DNA of 44,451 bases from Polyangia bacterium (GTDB lineage Bacteria; Myxococcota_A; Polyangia; Nannocystales; Nannocystaceae), in assembly GCA_030431075.1 (NCBI GenBank), contig JAUIJR010000003.1, forward strand, positions 1 to 44,451. Reading direction: 5' to 3'. How positions within the stretch are numbered: the first letter of the stretch is position 1; each line of letters opens with the position of its first letter. Below, one piece after another: positions 33,801 to 43,468 of the stretch. The position numbers and the translations under genes are program-made. The notes under the pieces are model-generated. The model made no database searches. It saw only the letters and a program-made list of their open reading frames with translations, and was not told where the DNA came from.

Positions 33801-36031
33801 ATGCGCGATAACATCGAGGGGATGTCGACGGCGTCCGAGGAGACGACGAAGCCCGCGGGCAAGCGGGAGCGCGTCTTGTTCGGCACCTTCACCGGCGTAT
33901 TCACGCCGACCTTGCTGACGATCTTCGGCGTCATCATGTACGTCCGCATCGGCTGGACGGTGGGCAACGCGGGGCTGCTCGGCACCTGGATGGTGATGCT
34001 GCTGGCCATGGGCATCACGACCGCGACCGGACTTTCGCTCTCGTCGATCTCCACCAATACGCGCGTGGGCCCGGGCGGGCCCTACGCCATCTTGTCGCGC
34101 TCCTTGGGCTACGAGGTCGGGGGCAGCATCGGCGTCCCCCTCTACCTCACGCGCCCCCTCGGCGTGGCCATGTACATCATCGGCTTTCGAGAGGGCTGGC
34201 TGTGGATCTTTCCGACCCACGACCCGCTCTTGGTGGACACCCTCGTCTTCGTCGCGCTGGCCGGCATCAGCTACGTCTCGGCGAACCTCGCCTTTCGCGT
34301 GCAGTTCTTGATCATGACGATCGTCATCGCGTCGATCGTCTCGATCTTCGCCAGCCCGCAGGTGCTCGAGCAGCCCCACGAGATCAACTGGTGGGGGAGC
34401 TACGAGGGCTTTCCGGAGACCGGCTTTCGCGGCACGGACTTTTGGGGGGTGTTCGCGGTCTTCTTCCCCGCGACCACCGGCATCTTGGCCGGCGCCAACA
34501 TGTCCGGTGACCTCGAGGACCCGCGCCGCGCCATCCCCGTCGGGACCTTGTGGGCCATCGCCATCAGCACGGTCGTCTACGTGGTCTTGGCTTGGTGGTG
34601 CGCACGCGCCGGAACGCCCGAAGAGCTGCGCAGCGACTACAACCTCGCCATCGATCGCAGCTGGTGGCCGCCTTTGGTCTTGGCCGGCCTGCTCGGTGCG
34701 ACGGCCTCGTCGGCGTTGGCCGGCTTGGTGGGCGGACCTCGCATCTTGATGGCCATGGGCCAAAACAAGATCATTCCCTTTTCGGAGCCGATGGCCAAAG
34801 CCTCGCCCGACGGGAACCCGCGGGCGGCGATCGCCGTGACGGCGGTGCTGACCTATCTGATCTTGATGGTCCGCGACCTCAACACCATCGCGCCTTTGGT
34901 GACGATGTTCTTCTTGATCACCTACGCGATGCTCAACGTGGTGGTCTTGGTCGAGGGCAGCTTGGGCCTGGTCAGTTTTCGGCCGACGCTCAAGATCCCG
35001 CTGTTGATCCCGCTTTTTGGACTCGTCGGCTGCGTGCTCTCGATGTTCATCGTCAACGCGACCTTCGGTTTCGTCTCGATCGGGCTGACGGTCGCCTTTT
35101 ACTGGTGGATCCAGCGTCGCGGCGCGCACGAGGCCGGGGAGGATGTCCGCTCCAGCGTCTTCGTCTCGATGGCCCAGTGGGCGGCTTCCCGCGTCACCGA
35201 GAAGGACCACGAGAACAAGCGGGCGTGGAAGCCCAACGTCCTGTTCCCGGTCACCAACCCCGAGCAGGTGCGCGGCGCCTACGAACTCCTGCTCGACCTG
35301 ACTTCGCCCGATGGCTCGATCACCTTGCTGGGCGTGAGCGAGGCCGAAGGCGCCGACACCATGCGCTCTCGGCTGGTGCCCCTGGCCGAGGACTTCCGCG
35401 AAAAGGGCGTGCAGGCGAGCTCGGCGGTGATCGTCTCGGACAAGGTCGCCGAGGCCGTTCCGACCGGGCTCGAGGTGCTGCAAGCGGCCTTCTTCCGCCC
35501 CAACCTCTTGATGCTGCAGATCGGAAGCGGCAGCGAGGAAGTGGAGATCGCCCATGGGGTGGGCGCGGGGCGCCTGCAGGTCGGCGTTCAGCTGATCGCC
35601 ACCCACGCGACGGCGGGCCTCGGGCAGCGCAAGTCGGTGAACGTCTGGGTCCGTCCTGCGCCGCGCACCTTCGACCCGATCGCGGCCTTCTCCTCGGGCA
35701 ACCTCAACCTCATTTTGCTGACCGCCTATCGCATGATGCGGGAGTGGGGCGCCGAGGTCCGGCTGATCACCGTGGTTCCCGACGCCGACCAGCTCCCCCG
35801 CGCGCGGGAGTTCCAAAACGACCTATGCGACCTGACGCGCTTGCCAAAACACGTGCTGCGGCGTGTCTACGTCGGCAGCTTCGACGAGTGGCTCGGGCGT
35901 GCGCCGGTGGCGGACCTCAACGTCTTGGGCCTGCTCCCCGAGTTCGACGCGGCCTACTTGCGGGACATCGTCGACAAGACGCGCTCGAGTTGCATCTTCG
36001 TCAAGGACTCGGGCCGCGAGAGCGCCCTGGT

Positions 36032-36035
<4 letters not shown>
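33801..36035 (+). CDS. SLC12-like (APC superfamily) cation-chloride-type transporter
   Basis: A 744-aa integral membrane protein. Residues about 25-445 hold about 12 TM helices starting with FGTFTGVFTPTLLTIFGVIM and YVRIGWTVGNAG, the hallmark of SLC12-type carriers. GVFFPATTG-like and NMSGDLEDPRRAIPVGTLWA motifs follow. Residues about 470-744 form a soluble C-terminal domain (YELLLDLTSPDGSITLLGVS, ADLNVLGLLPEF) typical of bacterial SLC12-like proteins. The transported ion or solute is unknown. ATG 33822 (MSTASEE, GAGG just upstream) is a plausible alternative start. Its stop overlaps the convergent zinc-ribbon gene by 4 bases. The upstream gap 33712-33800 shows only a weak 6-bp hairpin. Confidence 0.9.
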
Positions 36036-36523
<488 letters not shown>

Positions 36524-36606
36524 GCCGCGATCCTACCCCGCTGGTTCGCGCGACGCAGCCCTAAAAAAGTGCGCGAAGGCGTGATCGGAGGGAACGCTTC
36601 GTGGCG

Positions 36607-37953
36607 CTACGTCAGATCTGCATCGACCGATGGAAGCTTCGAACCGCCACCCATCTCCTCGACGAGGCGACTGACCCGGGGCTCGACGACTTCCACGGGC
36701 CCCTCTCGACTTCGGGTCGCGGGGTCCGAGGACTCCAAGATCAAGCGAAAGGCACCGTTGGCGAAGGCGATCGGCGCAGGTGCGAGGGCGGGTTCCATGC
36801 GCTCGCGCAGGCCTTCGCGTTCCCGCTCGAGCGCGCGGTGAAAGCAGTAGGGGTTGTTGCCCGGGCGGCCGCCTATGGGTTCGGTCGTGGCACTGCAGCC
36901 GGCCATGCAGGTGGCCGCATAGTAGCAGCTGCGACAAAAGCCCCACAGTTCATCGAGTCCACGTCGCCGAAAGTAGGTGATCTCGGGTGCACGTGCCCAT
37001 AGCTCGGCCAAGCTCCAGTCGCGGACATTACCGGCGAGATTGGTGGGACCGCCCAGAGTGGGGCACGCTTTGATCTCTCCGTTCGATTCGATTCCGATCG
37101 ACCCGGTCCCGGCTGAGCAACCCTTGAAGTGGGGCGGACGTGCGACGTCACGCCGAAGTTGGGACTCGAGTGGTCCGAAGTAGCCCAGGTTGTTCGCGGG
37201 CCAAAGACGAACGCCCAGTTCTCGCGCCCGCGGGATGATGCGCTCGAGGTCGCGGTAAACCTCGAGCAGCTGGTAGGGCTGGAGCACGAGATCTGGATGC
37301 TCGGCGCCATTGCCGTGCGGGATCGTGAATTGGAGCTGCCAAGAGTGACAGCCGGCCGCGGCGATGAACTCGAGCAGCTCGGGGTGGTCTCCGAGATTGA
37401 TGGCGTTGATCTGCGAGTTCGCGGCGATCTGCGAGCCCGCCGCCCGCAGGTGGGCGAGGGCTTCGAAGGCCCGACGCCAGCTGCCCGGGCGGTCGCGCAG
37501 GCGATCGTGGTGCGCTTCGAGCCCGTCGATGGACACGCTGGCCGTCGAGATGCCGGCTTCGACCATCGCCTCGGCGCGCCGACGGGTCAGTCCGTAGCCG
37601 CCCGTGGTCATGCTGGCGATCATGCCGAGCTCGCGGATCCGGCGGATCACCAACAAAAAGTCATTGCGGAGGTAGGCCTCGCCGCCAATCAGCGTGACCT
37701 CGCCGACTCCGAGGTCGTGGAGCTGCTCGACCAAGGCCAGCGCCTCGTCGGTGCTCAGCTCATCGTCGCGGGCATCGGCGGCTCGGGGTCCGCAGTGCAC
37801 GCAGGCCTGATCGCAGGCCAAGGTGAACTCCCAGACGGCCAGCTTGGGCCGGGGCATCTCATCGGGGGCCGCCGGCAGGTAGCTGCGGTCCCGGCTGGGG
37901 GGCGCGAGCTGATCGACGATGGGCAGTCGACGTCGGGCCTCCTCGAGCTTCAC
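36607..37953 (-). CDS. Radical SAM/SPASM-domain enzyme
   Basis: A 448-aa protein read from GTG 37953 (VKLEEARRRLP). The radical SAM cluster motif is Cys47-x3-Cys51-x2-Cys54 (TLACDQACVHC), followed by GGE-type motif IGGEAYLRND (90-92). The SPASM region is textbook: Cys279-x12-Gly292-x4-Cys297, then Cys340-x2-Cys343-x5-Cys349-x3-Cys353, then Cys370, enough ligands for two auxiliary 4Fe-4S clusters. SPASM enzymes usually modify ribosomal peptides or proteins (sactionine, epimerisation, anSME, PqqE-type) or make cofactors. No classical RiPP precursor is annotated nearby. The only co-directional downstream neighbour is the zinc-ribbon/GD-tail protein. It lies 31 bases after the MocR gene, so the two are probably one operon. 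Confidence 0.92.
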   Translation of the reverse strand: MKLEEARRRLPIVDQLAPPSRDRSYLPAAPDEMPRPKLAVWEFTLACDQACVHCGPRAADARDDELSTDEALALVEQLHDLGVGEVTLIGGEAYLRNDFLLVIRRIRELGMIASMTTGGYGLTRRRAEAMVEAGISTASVSIDGLEAHHDRLRDRPGSWRRAFEALAHLRAAGSQIAANSQINAINLGDHPELLEFIAAAGCHSWQLQFTIPHGNGAEHPDLVLQPYQLLEVYRDLERIIPRARELGVRLWPANNLGYFGPLESQLRRDVARPPHFKGCSAGTGSIGIESNGEIKACPTLGGPTNLAGNVRDWSLAELWARAPEITYFRRRGLDELWGFCRSCYYAATCMAGCSATTEPIGGRPGNNPYCFHRALEREREGLRERMEPALAPAPIAFANGAFRLILESSDPATRSREGPVEVVEPRVSRLVEEMGGGSKLPSVDADLT

Positions 37954-37984
37954 CCCCCGATCGTGCCATGGTCTCGACTTTCGA

Positions 37985-39463
37985 TCACCTCAGCCGGGGC
38001 CCGAGGGTCTCGGCCATCACGTCGACGCCCTGTCGCAGCTCCTCGGGGGTGGCGCGGGCGAATCCGAGGCGCAGCCAGGGGCGTTGGCGTCCATCGTGGG
38101 CGTACTGGGCCGCGATGCTGATGTCGACCCCTCGTTCGGCGCAGGCGCGCTGCCATCCGCGTAGGTCGATGCCGGGCGCGTGGACCCACATGGCCATGCC
38201 CCCGCTCGGCGGGTCGAAGTGCAGGCGCTCGCCGAGCTGGGCTGCGAGCGCCTGGCAAAGGACCTCGCGGCGTTTGGCGTAGCTCCGCTTCATGCGCCAC
38301 ACGTGGCGCTGTACCTCGCCATCCTCCATGAGCTCGGCGACGGCGGCTTGGAGGACGTGGTCACCTTGACGGTCGATGCGGCTGCGCAAGGCGGCCATGC
38401 GCCGCAACAAGGGGCGCGGGGCGACAACCCAACCCACCCGGATCCCCGGCGCGAGCACCTTCGAAAGCGTGCCGACGTAGATGACCGACCCGGCCGAGTC
38501 CACGCTGGCCATGGGGAGGACGGGGCGTCCCTCGTAGTGGAACTCGTTGTCGTAGTCGTCTTCGATGATGGCGAAGCGGTGACGTCGCGCCAGCTCGAGC
38601 AGGCGAGCGCGGCGCTCGGGGGCCAAGGTGGCGGTGGTGGGGTATTGGTGGTGCGGGGTCAGGTAGAGGGCACGCAGTCGCTGTCCGGCGTCGAGCCAGC
38701 CTGCGATCGCGTCGACGTCGATGCCCCGCGCGTCGACCTCGAAGGGTTGCAGGGTCGCCCCGGCCAGGCTCAAGGCCTCCCAGGCCGGGCGGTAGCCAAA
38801 GCTCTCGACGCCCACGACGCTCTCCGAGTCGGCGAGCACCTGGCCGATGAGCCACAGGGCCATCTGGCTGCCGCGCGTGATCAAGATGTCGTCGGCCTCG
38901 GCCGCGACGGCGCGGGTGGTCGAGAGCATGTCGGCCAAGGCCTCGCGCAGACGATGGTGGCCATGGCTGTCGGCATAGTCCAAGCCGGGGGCGCCGTGTT
39001 GCTGCATGGCCCGTCGATAGGCGCGCGCGAGCAGGACGCGCGGTGCCATGCGGGGGTCGGGCATGCCGCCGCCCATGGCGATGCGGCGCGTCGGAGGTGA
39101 GACGGCAGGCTCGCCCCATGCGTCGGGACCGAGCTCGTAGGCGGTGCGTCGAGGGACGTGGCTGCGTCCGCGGGTCTGGTGGCGCAAGGCGGGGCTGCTT
39201 CGATCGGGCAGGTCGTCGCACACGAAGGAGCCGCGCGAGGGGTCGCTGCGGATCCACCCCTGGGCGACGAGCTCCTCGAAGGCCGCGACGACCGTGTTGC
39301 GATGCACGCCCAGCTCGCTCGCTAGCCGACGCGATCCAGGCAGTCGCGCGCCGGGATGCAAGCGGCCGCGGGCGATGTCGTCGGCCAGCGCACCGGCGAT
39401 GCGCGCGAAGAGGGGGCCCCCTTCGGCGCGCTCCAGATCCACGGTCAAGCTCCACTGGGCCAC
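37985..39463 (-). CDS. MocR/PdxR-type regulator (GntR HTH + aminotransferase domain)
   Basis: A 492-aa transcription factor. Residues about 12-80 are a GntR winged helix (PLFARIAGALADDIARGRL, LPGSRRLASELGVHRNTV). Residues about 115-490 are a class I aminotransferase fold with the PLP-pocket features LYLTPHHQYPTT, EDDYDNEF and the PLP lysine Lys335 in GTLSKVLAPGIRVGW. Such proteins sense PLP or amino-compound aldimines. It is divergent from the flavin-oxidase/GNAT fusion gene, a typical regulator-target arrangement, and shares with it the inverted repeat at 39480-39528. Start GTG 39463 is assumed; no strong Shine-Dalgarno is visible. Confidence 0.92.
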   Translation of the reverse strand: MAQWSLTVDLERAEGGPLFARIAGALADDIARGRLHPGARLPGSRRLASELGVHRNTVVAAFEELVAQGWIRSDPSRGSFVCDDLPDRSSPALRHQTRGRSHVPRRTAYELGPDAWGEPAVSPPTRRIAMGGGMPDPRMAPRVLLARAYRRAMQQHGAPGLDYADSHGHHRLREALADMLSTTRAVAAEADDILITRGSQMALWLIGQVLADSESVVGVESFGYRPAWEALSLAGATLQPFEVDARGIDVDAIAGWLDAGQRLRALYLTPHHQYPTTATLAPERRARLLELARRHRFAIIEDDYDNEFHYEGRPVLPMASVDSAGSVIYVGTLSKVLAPGIRVGWVVAPRPLLRRMAALRSRIDRQGDHVLQAAVAELMEDGEVQRHVWRMKRSYAKRREVLCQALAAQLGERLHFDPPSGGMAMWVHAPGIDLRGWQRACAERGVDISIAAQYAHDGRQRPWLRLGFARATPEELRQGVDVMAETLGPRLR

Positions 39464-39479
39464 GCCGGGAGGCTAGCAC

Positions 39480-39548
39480 GACCGGACCATCATGAATCTT
39501 AAAACTGGCACTTTTGGATGGTCCGGTCTCGGGCCAGGCTTGGACCAT
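39480..39548. promoter_or_regulatory. Inverted-repeat operator candidate for the MocR regulator
   Basis: GACCGGACCATC (39480-39491) and GATGGTCCGGTC (39517-39528) are perfect 12-bp inverted arms separated by 25 bases. A third half-site, GGACCAT (39542-39548), runs into the ATG of the oxidase-GNAT gene. The array fills the 83-base divergent intergenic region, and the spacer is its most AT-rich part, so it probably overlaps the promoters of both genes. Confidence 0.75.
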
Positions 39549-40617
39549 GAGCGAGCGCAAGCGCATGAGCCCCGAGCGTTTCGAAGCCGAGCTCGCCCGT
39601 CATCGGCAGCTGAGCTTTGCGGGGGTCGACCCCCGCGGTCGGCCCCTGGTGCGGGTCTTCGATGTGGTCCATCACCAGGGCCGAATCTACATGCACGGTG
39701 CGCCACGCGGAGAAAAGCTGGCCTTGCTGGGGCGGCCCTTGGTCGCGCACGCCCATCGAGTCGTGGCCGAGATTCCCAGCCACTTCACCGATCCGCGACG
39801 TGCCTGCCCGGCTACGACCTTCTACGCCAGCGTCCAAGTCGAGGGACAGTTCTCGACCGTCGACGCCCTCGAACGCAAGGCCGAGGTCTTGTCGCAGCTC
39901 GTCGGTGGTCGCCAAGCGACGGGAAGCTTTGTGGCGATGGACCCGGCGCACCCGGAGTTTGCGCGCCTCTACGCCAAGGTCATCGATGCGCTTTGGGTCG
40001 GCGAGTTCGAGATCAGCGCCCGACATGGTCGCTTCAACTTTGGCCAGCACAAGTCGGCGGCCGTGGCCGAGGCGATCTTGGAGGGCCTTTGGACGCGGGG
40101 CGCGGCGGGCGATATCGAGGCGATCGGCGAAATTCTAGAGGCGCATCCCCAGCGCTTGGCGCCGAGCTGGAGTCGTGGCCCCGAAGGCACGCGCTTGTGC
40201 GTCAACCTCGACCGGCGACGGACTGAGGCCAGCGCGCGCTTGCTGGAGGGCGCATACTGGCGGCCGAACTACGACCTGGAGATGCTGGCCGGCGTGCAGG
40301 TGGCGGCCTCGGCCTGGGTGGGTCTCGAGACGCCCGAGGGGGAGCTCGTGGGCACCGCGCGAGCGGTGAGCGACGGGGTCGACTACGCCTACATCGGCGA
40401 CGTGATGGTGGCGGAGCCTTGGCGCGGACGCGGGCTCGGGAAGGCCCTGACGCGCGGCTTGCTGGACCACCCGCGGCTACGATCCGTGCGACACCAGTTC
40501 TTGGTCACGCGAGACGCGATGGAGCTCTACGCGCCGCTCGGCTTCGACACGCTCGGGCGTCTCGGAACCCGGACCTGGATGCGGCGGCGGCCGGCGTCGG
40601 TCGAGAGCCCGAGGTAG
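39547..40617 (+). CDS. PNPOx-like (NimA-type) flavin protein fused to GNAT acetyltransferase
   Basis: A 356-aa fusion read from ATG 39547 (MSERKRMSPERFEAEL). Residues about 10-205 match the pyridoxamine-phosphate-oxidase-like split barrel of the Pyridox_ox_2/NimA group (RVFDVVHHQGRIYMHGAPRG, TFYASVQVEGQF). Residues about 215-350 are a GNAT domain with GDVMVAEPWRGRGLGKAL (acetyl-CoA loop R-G-R-G-L-G) and LYAPLGFDTLG. The first half may bind FMN or a related cofactor and the second acetylates a small molecule; substrates are unknown. Divergent from the MocR gene, so likely its regulated target. It converges with the VWA gene, with 7 bases between the stops. Confidence 0.9.
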   Translation: MSERKRMSPERFEAELARHRQLSFAGVDPRGRPLVRVFDVVHHQGRIYMHGAPRGEKLALLGRPLVAHAHRVVAEIPSHFTDPRRACPATTFYASVQVEGQFSTVDALERKAEVLSQLVGGRQATGSFVAMDPAHPEFARLYAKVIDALWVGEFEISARHGRFNFGQHKSAAVAEAILEGLWTRGAAGDIEAIGEILEAHPQRLAPSWSRGPEGTRLCVNLDRRRTEASARLLEGAYWRPNYDLEMLAGVQVAASAWVGLETPEGELVGTARAVSDGVDYAYIGDVMVAEPWRGRGLGKALTRGLLDHPRLRSVRHQFLVTRDAMELYAPLGFDTLGRLGTRTWMRRRPASVESPR

Positions 40618-40624
40618 ACCCGCG

Positions 40625-43468
40625 CTAGACCTCGACCTTGCGCAGGCCAAAGCTGACCCGCCGCAAGAAGAGGTCCAAGATCAGCAGCGGCAAGCACAGC
40701 CATAAGAGGGTCTCGGGCCACAAGTCGCGCTCGCGTTCGCGACCCTTGGCCTCGCCGGGGGCTTCGAGCACCGCCTCGCTGGCGCTGCGGTCGGCGAGCC
40801 ATCCCTCGCCGATCAGCTCTTGCAAGCGATCGACGTCGACTTGCAAGTGCGCCGGCGTCAGCTCGGCCGGGTAGGGGATCGAGACCGAGGTCACCGACTC
40901 GGCCGCCAGGCGGCGCGGGGTCTGGCTCGCGTCGTAAAGGCGCGCCTTGAGCAGTCGTTGGCCGGCGCGCACTTCGTGGACCGTGGCCTCGTAGCGGCCG
41001 GGCGCGGTGAGAGCCAAGTCGACCTCGGTACGCGCCTCGTCGCTTCCCTCGCGCGCGGGGTCGTAGATCTCGACCTCGCCTTCGAGCTCGTTGGCAAAGC
41101 CCACGGGGGACTCGACGTCGACGACGACGCGCCATGCCCCCGGCTCGGCCGCGGGGCTGACCTTGGCCGAGGCGCCGCCCAAGGTGCCGGCCCCTTGGCG
41201 CATGGTGTCGCGCGCGATCTGAGACCAGAGCTTCGAAAAGCCCGACCAGGTCATCCAGCTGCTGGCCCAACGGGGCTTGGCGTCGGAAGCGAAGGCGGCG
41301 ATGCGACCGAGACCCCGGCGTCCGCGGACCAACAAAGGGTCGCCCCGATCGACGCGCAAGAGCACCTCGGACTGCGCCTTGGGCTTGACGGGCACGATGC
41401 CGCGCAAGCCGGGGGCGCGAGCAAAGTCGATGCCGCGTAGGGCCTGCGCCGACTTGGTCACCACCGGGTACAAGAGGCGCTCGACCAGGGCGTTGCGGGT
41501 GACCTCTTTGGCCTCGCGCGAGAAGATGCGTGGGACGTCGGTGCCGTCTTGGCTGAAGTAGTAGCGGCCGCGGCCGCGCTCGGCCACCCGGGCCAAAAAG
41601 TCCTTGCCGGCGCCGGCGCCCACGCCCACGGCCGAGACCGTGATGTCGGCGTTGCGCATGTCCGAGATGAGCGAGGCGATGCCGCTTTCGGGGCTCTGGC
41701 CGTCGCTGAGCAGGATCACGTGCTTGACCAGGGCCTTGCTGCCGGCGAGCTGCAAATATGCCTCTCGCAGCGCCGGCAGAGCGTTGGTGCCCCCGCCGGC
41801 CGTGAGGCGCCGAATGCTCGAGCTGATCCGCAGGCGGTTCGCCGCGGGCTGAAGACGCACGAGCACCTGCGGGCTCGAGTCGAAGGCGATGACGCCGATC
41901 TCGTCGCCGGGGTCGAGGGTGCGGGCCGTCGCGCGTGAGGCCTCTTTGACCAGGTCGAGCTTCTCTTCCGAGGACATCGAGCCCGACTTGTCGATGACCA
42001 ACACCAGGGCCAAGGTCGGCTGCTCGCGTTGGCGCTCGCCCGAGTAGCGCACCGGCAGGATCTGCTCGATGGTCGAGCCCCCCCAGCCGCCGACGCCAAA
42101 GGCGTTCTCTCCGCCCACCATGATGAAGCCGCCGCCGTAGTCTTTGACGTAGCTGACGAGCGCGCTTTGTCGGTCCCCGCTCACGGCCCGGGCCGGCACG
42201 TCGGACAAGATCACGAGGTCGTAGCGGCGCAGCTCTTCGGCCGCGACCGGGATGCCACCCGGGCCGACGTCGTCGACGTGCAGGTGGTCGGCTCGTAAGG
42301 CGCGGGGCAGGGCGGCGCTCGCGTCGGAGCCGACGTGCAGCACGCGGGGTCGTCCGCGGACCTCGCCGATGGCCGCGGCGCCATCGTTGCCGGTGTCGGT
42401 GGCGAGCTCGGGCGGCAGACTCTCGGGATCCAAAGTGGCGGTGTAGAGCACCGGCCCCGGCTCGCTGACCCGGGCGCTGAACTTCACTTGCTGACGACCC
42501 CCGCGAAGCTCGACATCGAGGTGCGGGGTCAAGGCATTGGGCTCGCCGTTCTCGAGCAAGCGCAAGCGCACCGCGCCGGGTCGCGTCGACAGCAAGTCGA
42601 CCGAGACCTCGAAGGTCTGGCCCACCCGCAGCTCTTCGGGGAGGTGGACGGCCTCGACGAGGACATCGTCTTTGACCTCGCCCGGCAGCTGGCGCAGGTA
42701 AACGGAGACCTCTCGTTCGCGCAGGCCCGCGACCGCCCGGGCGAGTCCCTGTCGCTCGGCCAGGTCGCCGGCGCCGTCGGTCAAGACGATGATGCGACCC
42801 TCGCTCGTCGGGTCGAGCAGAGCTTCGGCCAAGCCGAGCCCCGCCGCGTGGTCCGAACCGAGGTCGGACTCGAGATGACGGGCCAGCTCGACCGGAGCTT
42901 CGGGGTCGAGCAGGGCCGCGCGCGCGCGTTGGTCGTAGGTGACGACCCGAATGCGCGTCCGATCCTCGCGCGGGAGGTCCTCGGCCGCCTCGCGCTCGAC
43001 GTAGCCCCGGGCAGCTTTGATGATCTCGGCCGCCTCGGCGAGCTGCGCGTCGTTCATCGAACGCGAGACGTCGACCGCGTAGACGATGGTCTTGCCGCGA
43101 ATCGGCGCGCGCAGGGTCGGCTGGGCGAGGGCGAGGGCCAAGCTGGCCAGCACCAAAAAGCGCAGCAAGACCTGGGCGGCGATCTGCGGGCCCCGAAGGT
43201 CGACGAGGCTCCGGCGCGCGACCAAGGCCACGAAGGGAAAGGTCGCCAGCGGCACCAGCCACAAAGCCGCCGGTCGAGAGAGGACCAGGCTTTGCTTCTC
43301 GCTGCCGCCGAAGTAGGTGGCGAGCGCTTCGGGCGCGGCCAGGCGGATCGGCTCGGGGTGCGGCCAGATCCAGGTGGCGATCTGGGCCGCGAGCAGGCCC
43401 AGCAGCAAGGCGAGGCCGGGCACAAAAAGCGGGTGCTGGCGCAGGCGGCTGCGCTTTGACCCGCTCAT
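40625..43468 (-). CDS. Large membrane protein with two VWA domains and a GATase-like domain
   Basis: A 947-aa protein starting MSGSKRSRLRQHPLF, with GGAGG 5 bases before the ATG. N-terminal TM segments (about 14-35, 68-84, 100-117) precede a first VWA domain with MIDAS DVSRS (133-137). A middle region (about 370-470; HVDDVGPGGIPVAAEELRRY, VSYVKDYGGGFIMVGGENAF) resembles the glutamine-amidotransferase-like domain of such proteins. A second VWA domain follows with VLVIDKSGSMSSEE (about 480). A final TM (TLLWLCLPLLILDLFL) ends the protein. This is the BatA/YegL-like stress or secretion-related family. The start overlaps the upstream gene's stop (ATGA). Confidence 0.9.
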   Translation of the reverse strand: MSGSKRSRLRQHPLFVPGLALLLGLLAAQIATWIWPHPEPIRLAAPEALATYFGGSEKQSLVLSRPAALWLVPLATFPFVALVARRSLVDLRGPQIAAQVLLRFLVLASLALALAQPTLRAPIRGKTIVYAVDVSRSMNDAQLAEAAEIIKAARGYVEREAAEDLPREDRTRIRVVTYDQRARAALLDPEAPVELARHLESDLGSDHAAGLGLAEALLDPTSEGRIIVLTDGAGDLAERQGLARAVAGLREREVSVYLRQLPGEVKDDVLVEAVHLPEELRVGQTFEVSVDLLSTRPGAVRLRLLENGEPNALTPHLDVELRGGRQQVKFSARVSEPGPVLYTATLDPESLPPELATDTGNDGAAAIGEVRGRPRVLHVGSDASAALPRALRADHLHVDDVGPGGIPVAAEELRRYDLVILSDVPARAVSGDRQSALVSYVKDYGGGFIMVGGENAFGVGGWGGSTIEQILPVRYSGERQREQPTLALVLVIDKSGSMSSEEKLDLVKEASRATARTLDPGDEIGVIAFDSSPQVLVRLQPAANRLRISSSIRRLTAGGGTNALPALREAYLQLAGSKALVKHVILLSDGQSPESGIASLISDMRNADITVSAVGVGAGAGKDFLARVAERGRGRYYFSQDGTDVPRIFSREAKEVTRNALVERLLYPVVTKSAQALRGIDFARAPGLRGIVPVKPKAQSEVLLRVDRGDPLLVRGRRGLGRIAAFASDAKPRWASSWMTWSGFSKLWSQIARDTMRQGAGTLGGASAKVSPAAEPGAWRVVVDVESPVGFANELEGEVEIYDPAREGSDEARTEVDLALTAPGRYEATVHEVRAGQRLLKARLYDASQTPRRLAAESVTSVSIPYPAELTPAHLQVDVDRLQELIGEGWLADRSASEAVLEAPGEAKGRERERDLWPETLLWLCLPLLILDLFLRRVSFGLRKVEV

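Noticed and set aside
40527-43262. A 911-codon minus-strand frame overlapping the VWA gene
   Set aside because: It is the neighbouring frame of the same strand. The real frame shows VWA MIDAS motifs and TM segments; this one is Arg/Gly/Pro-rich with none.
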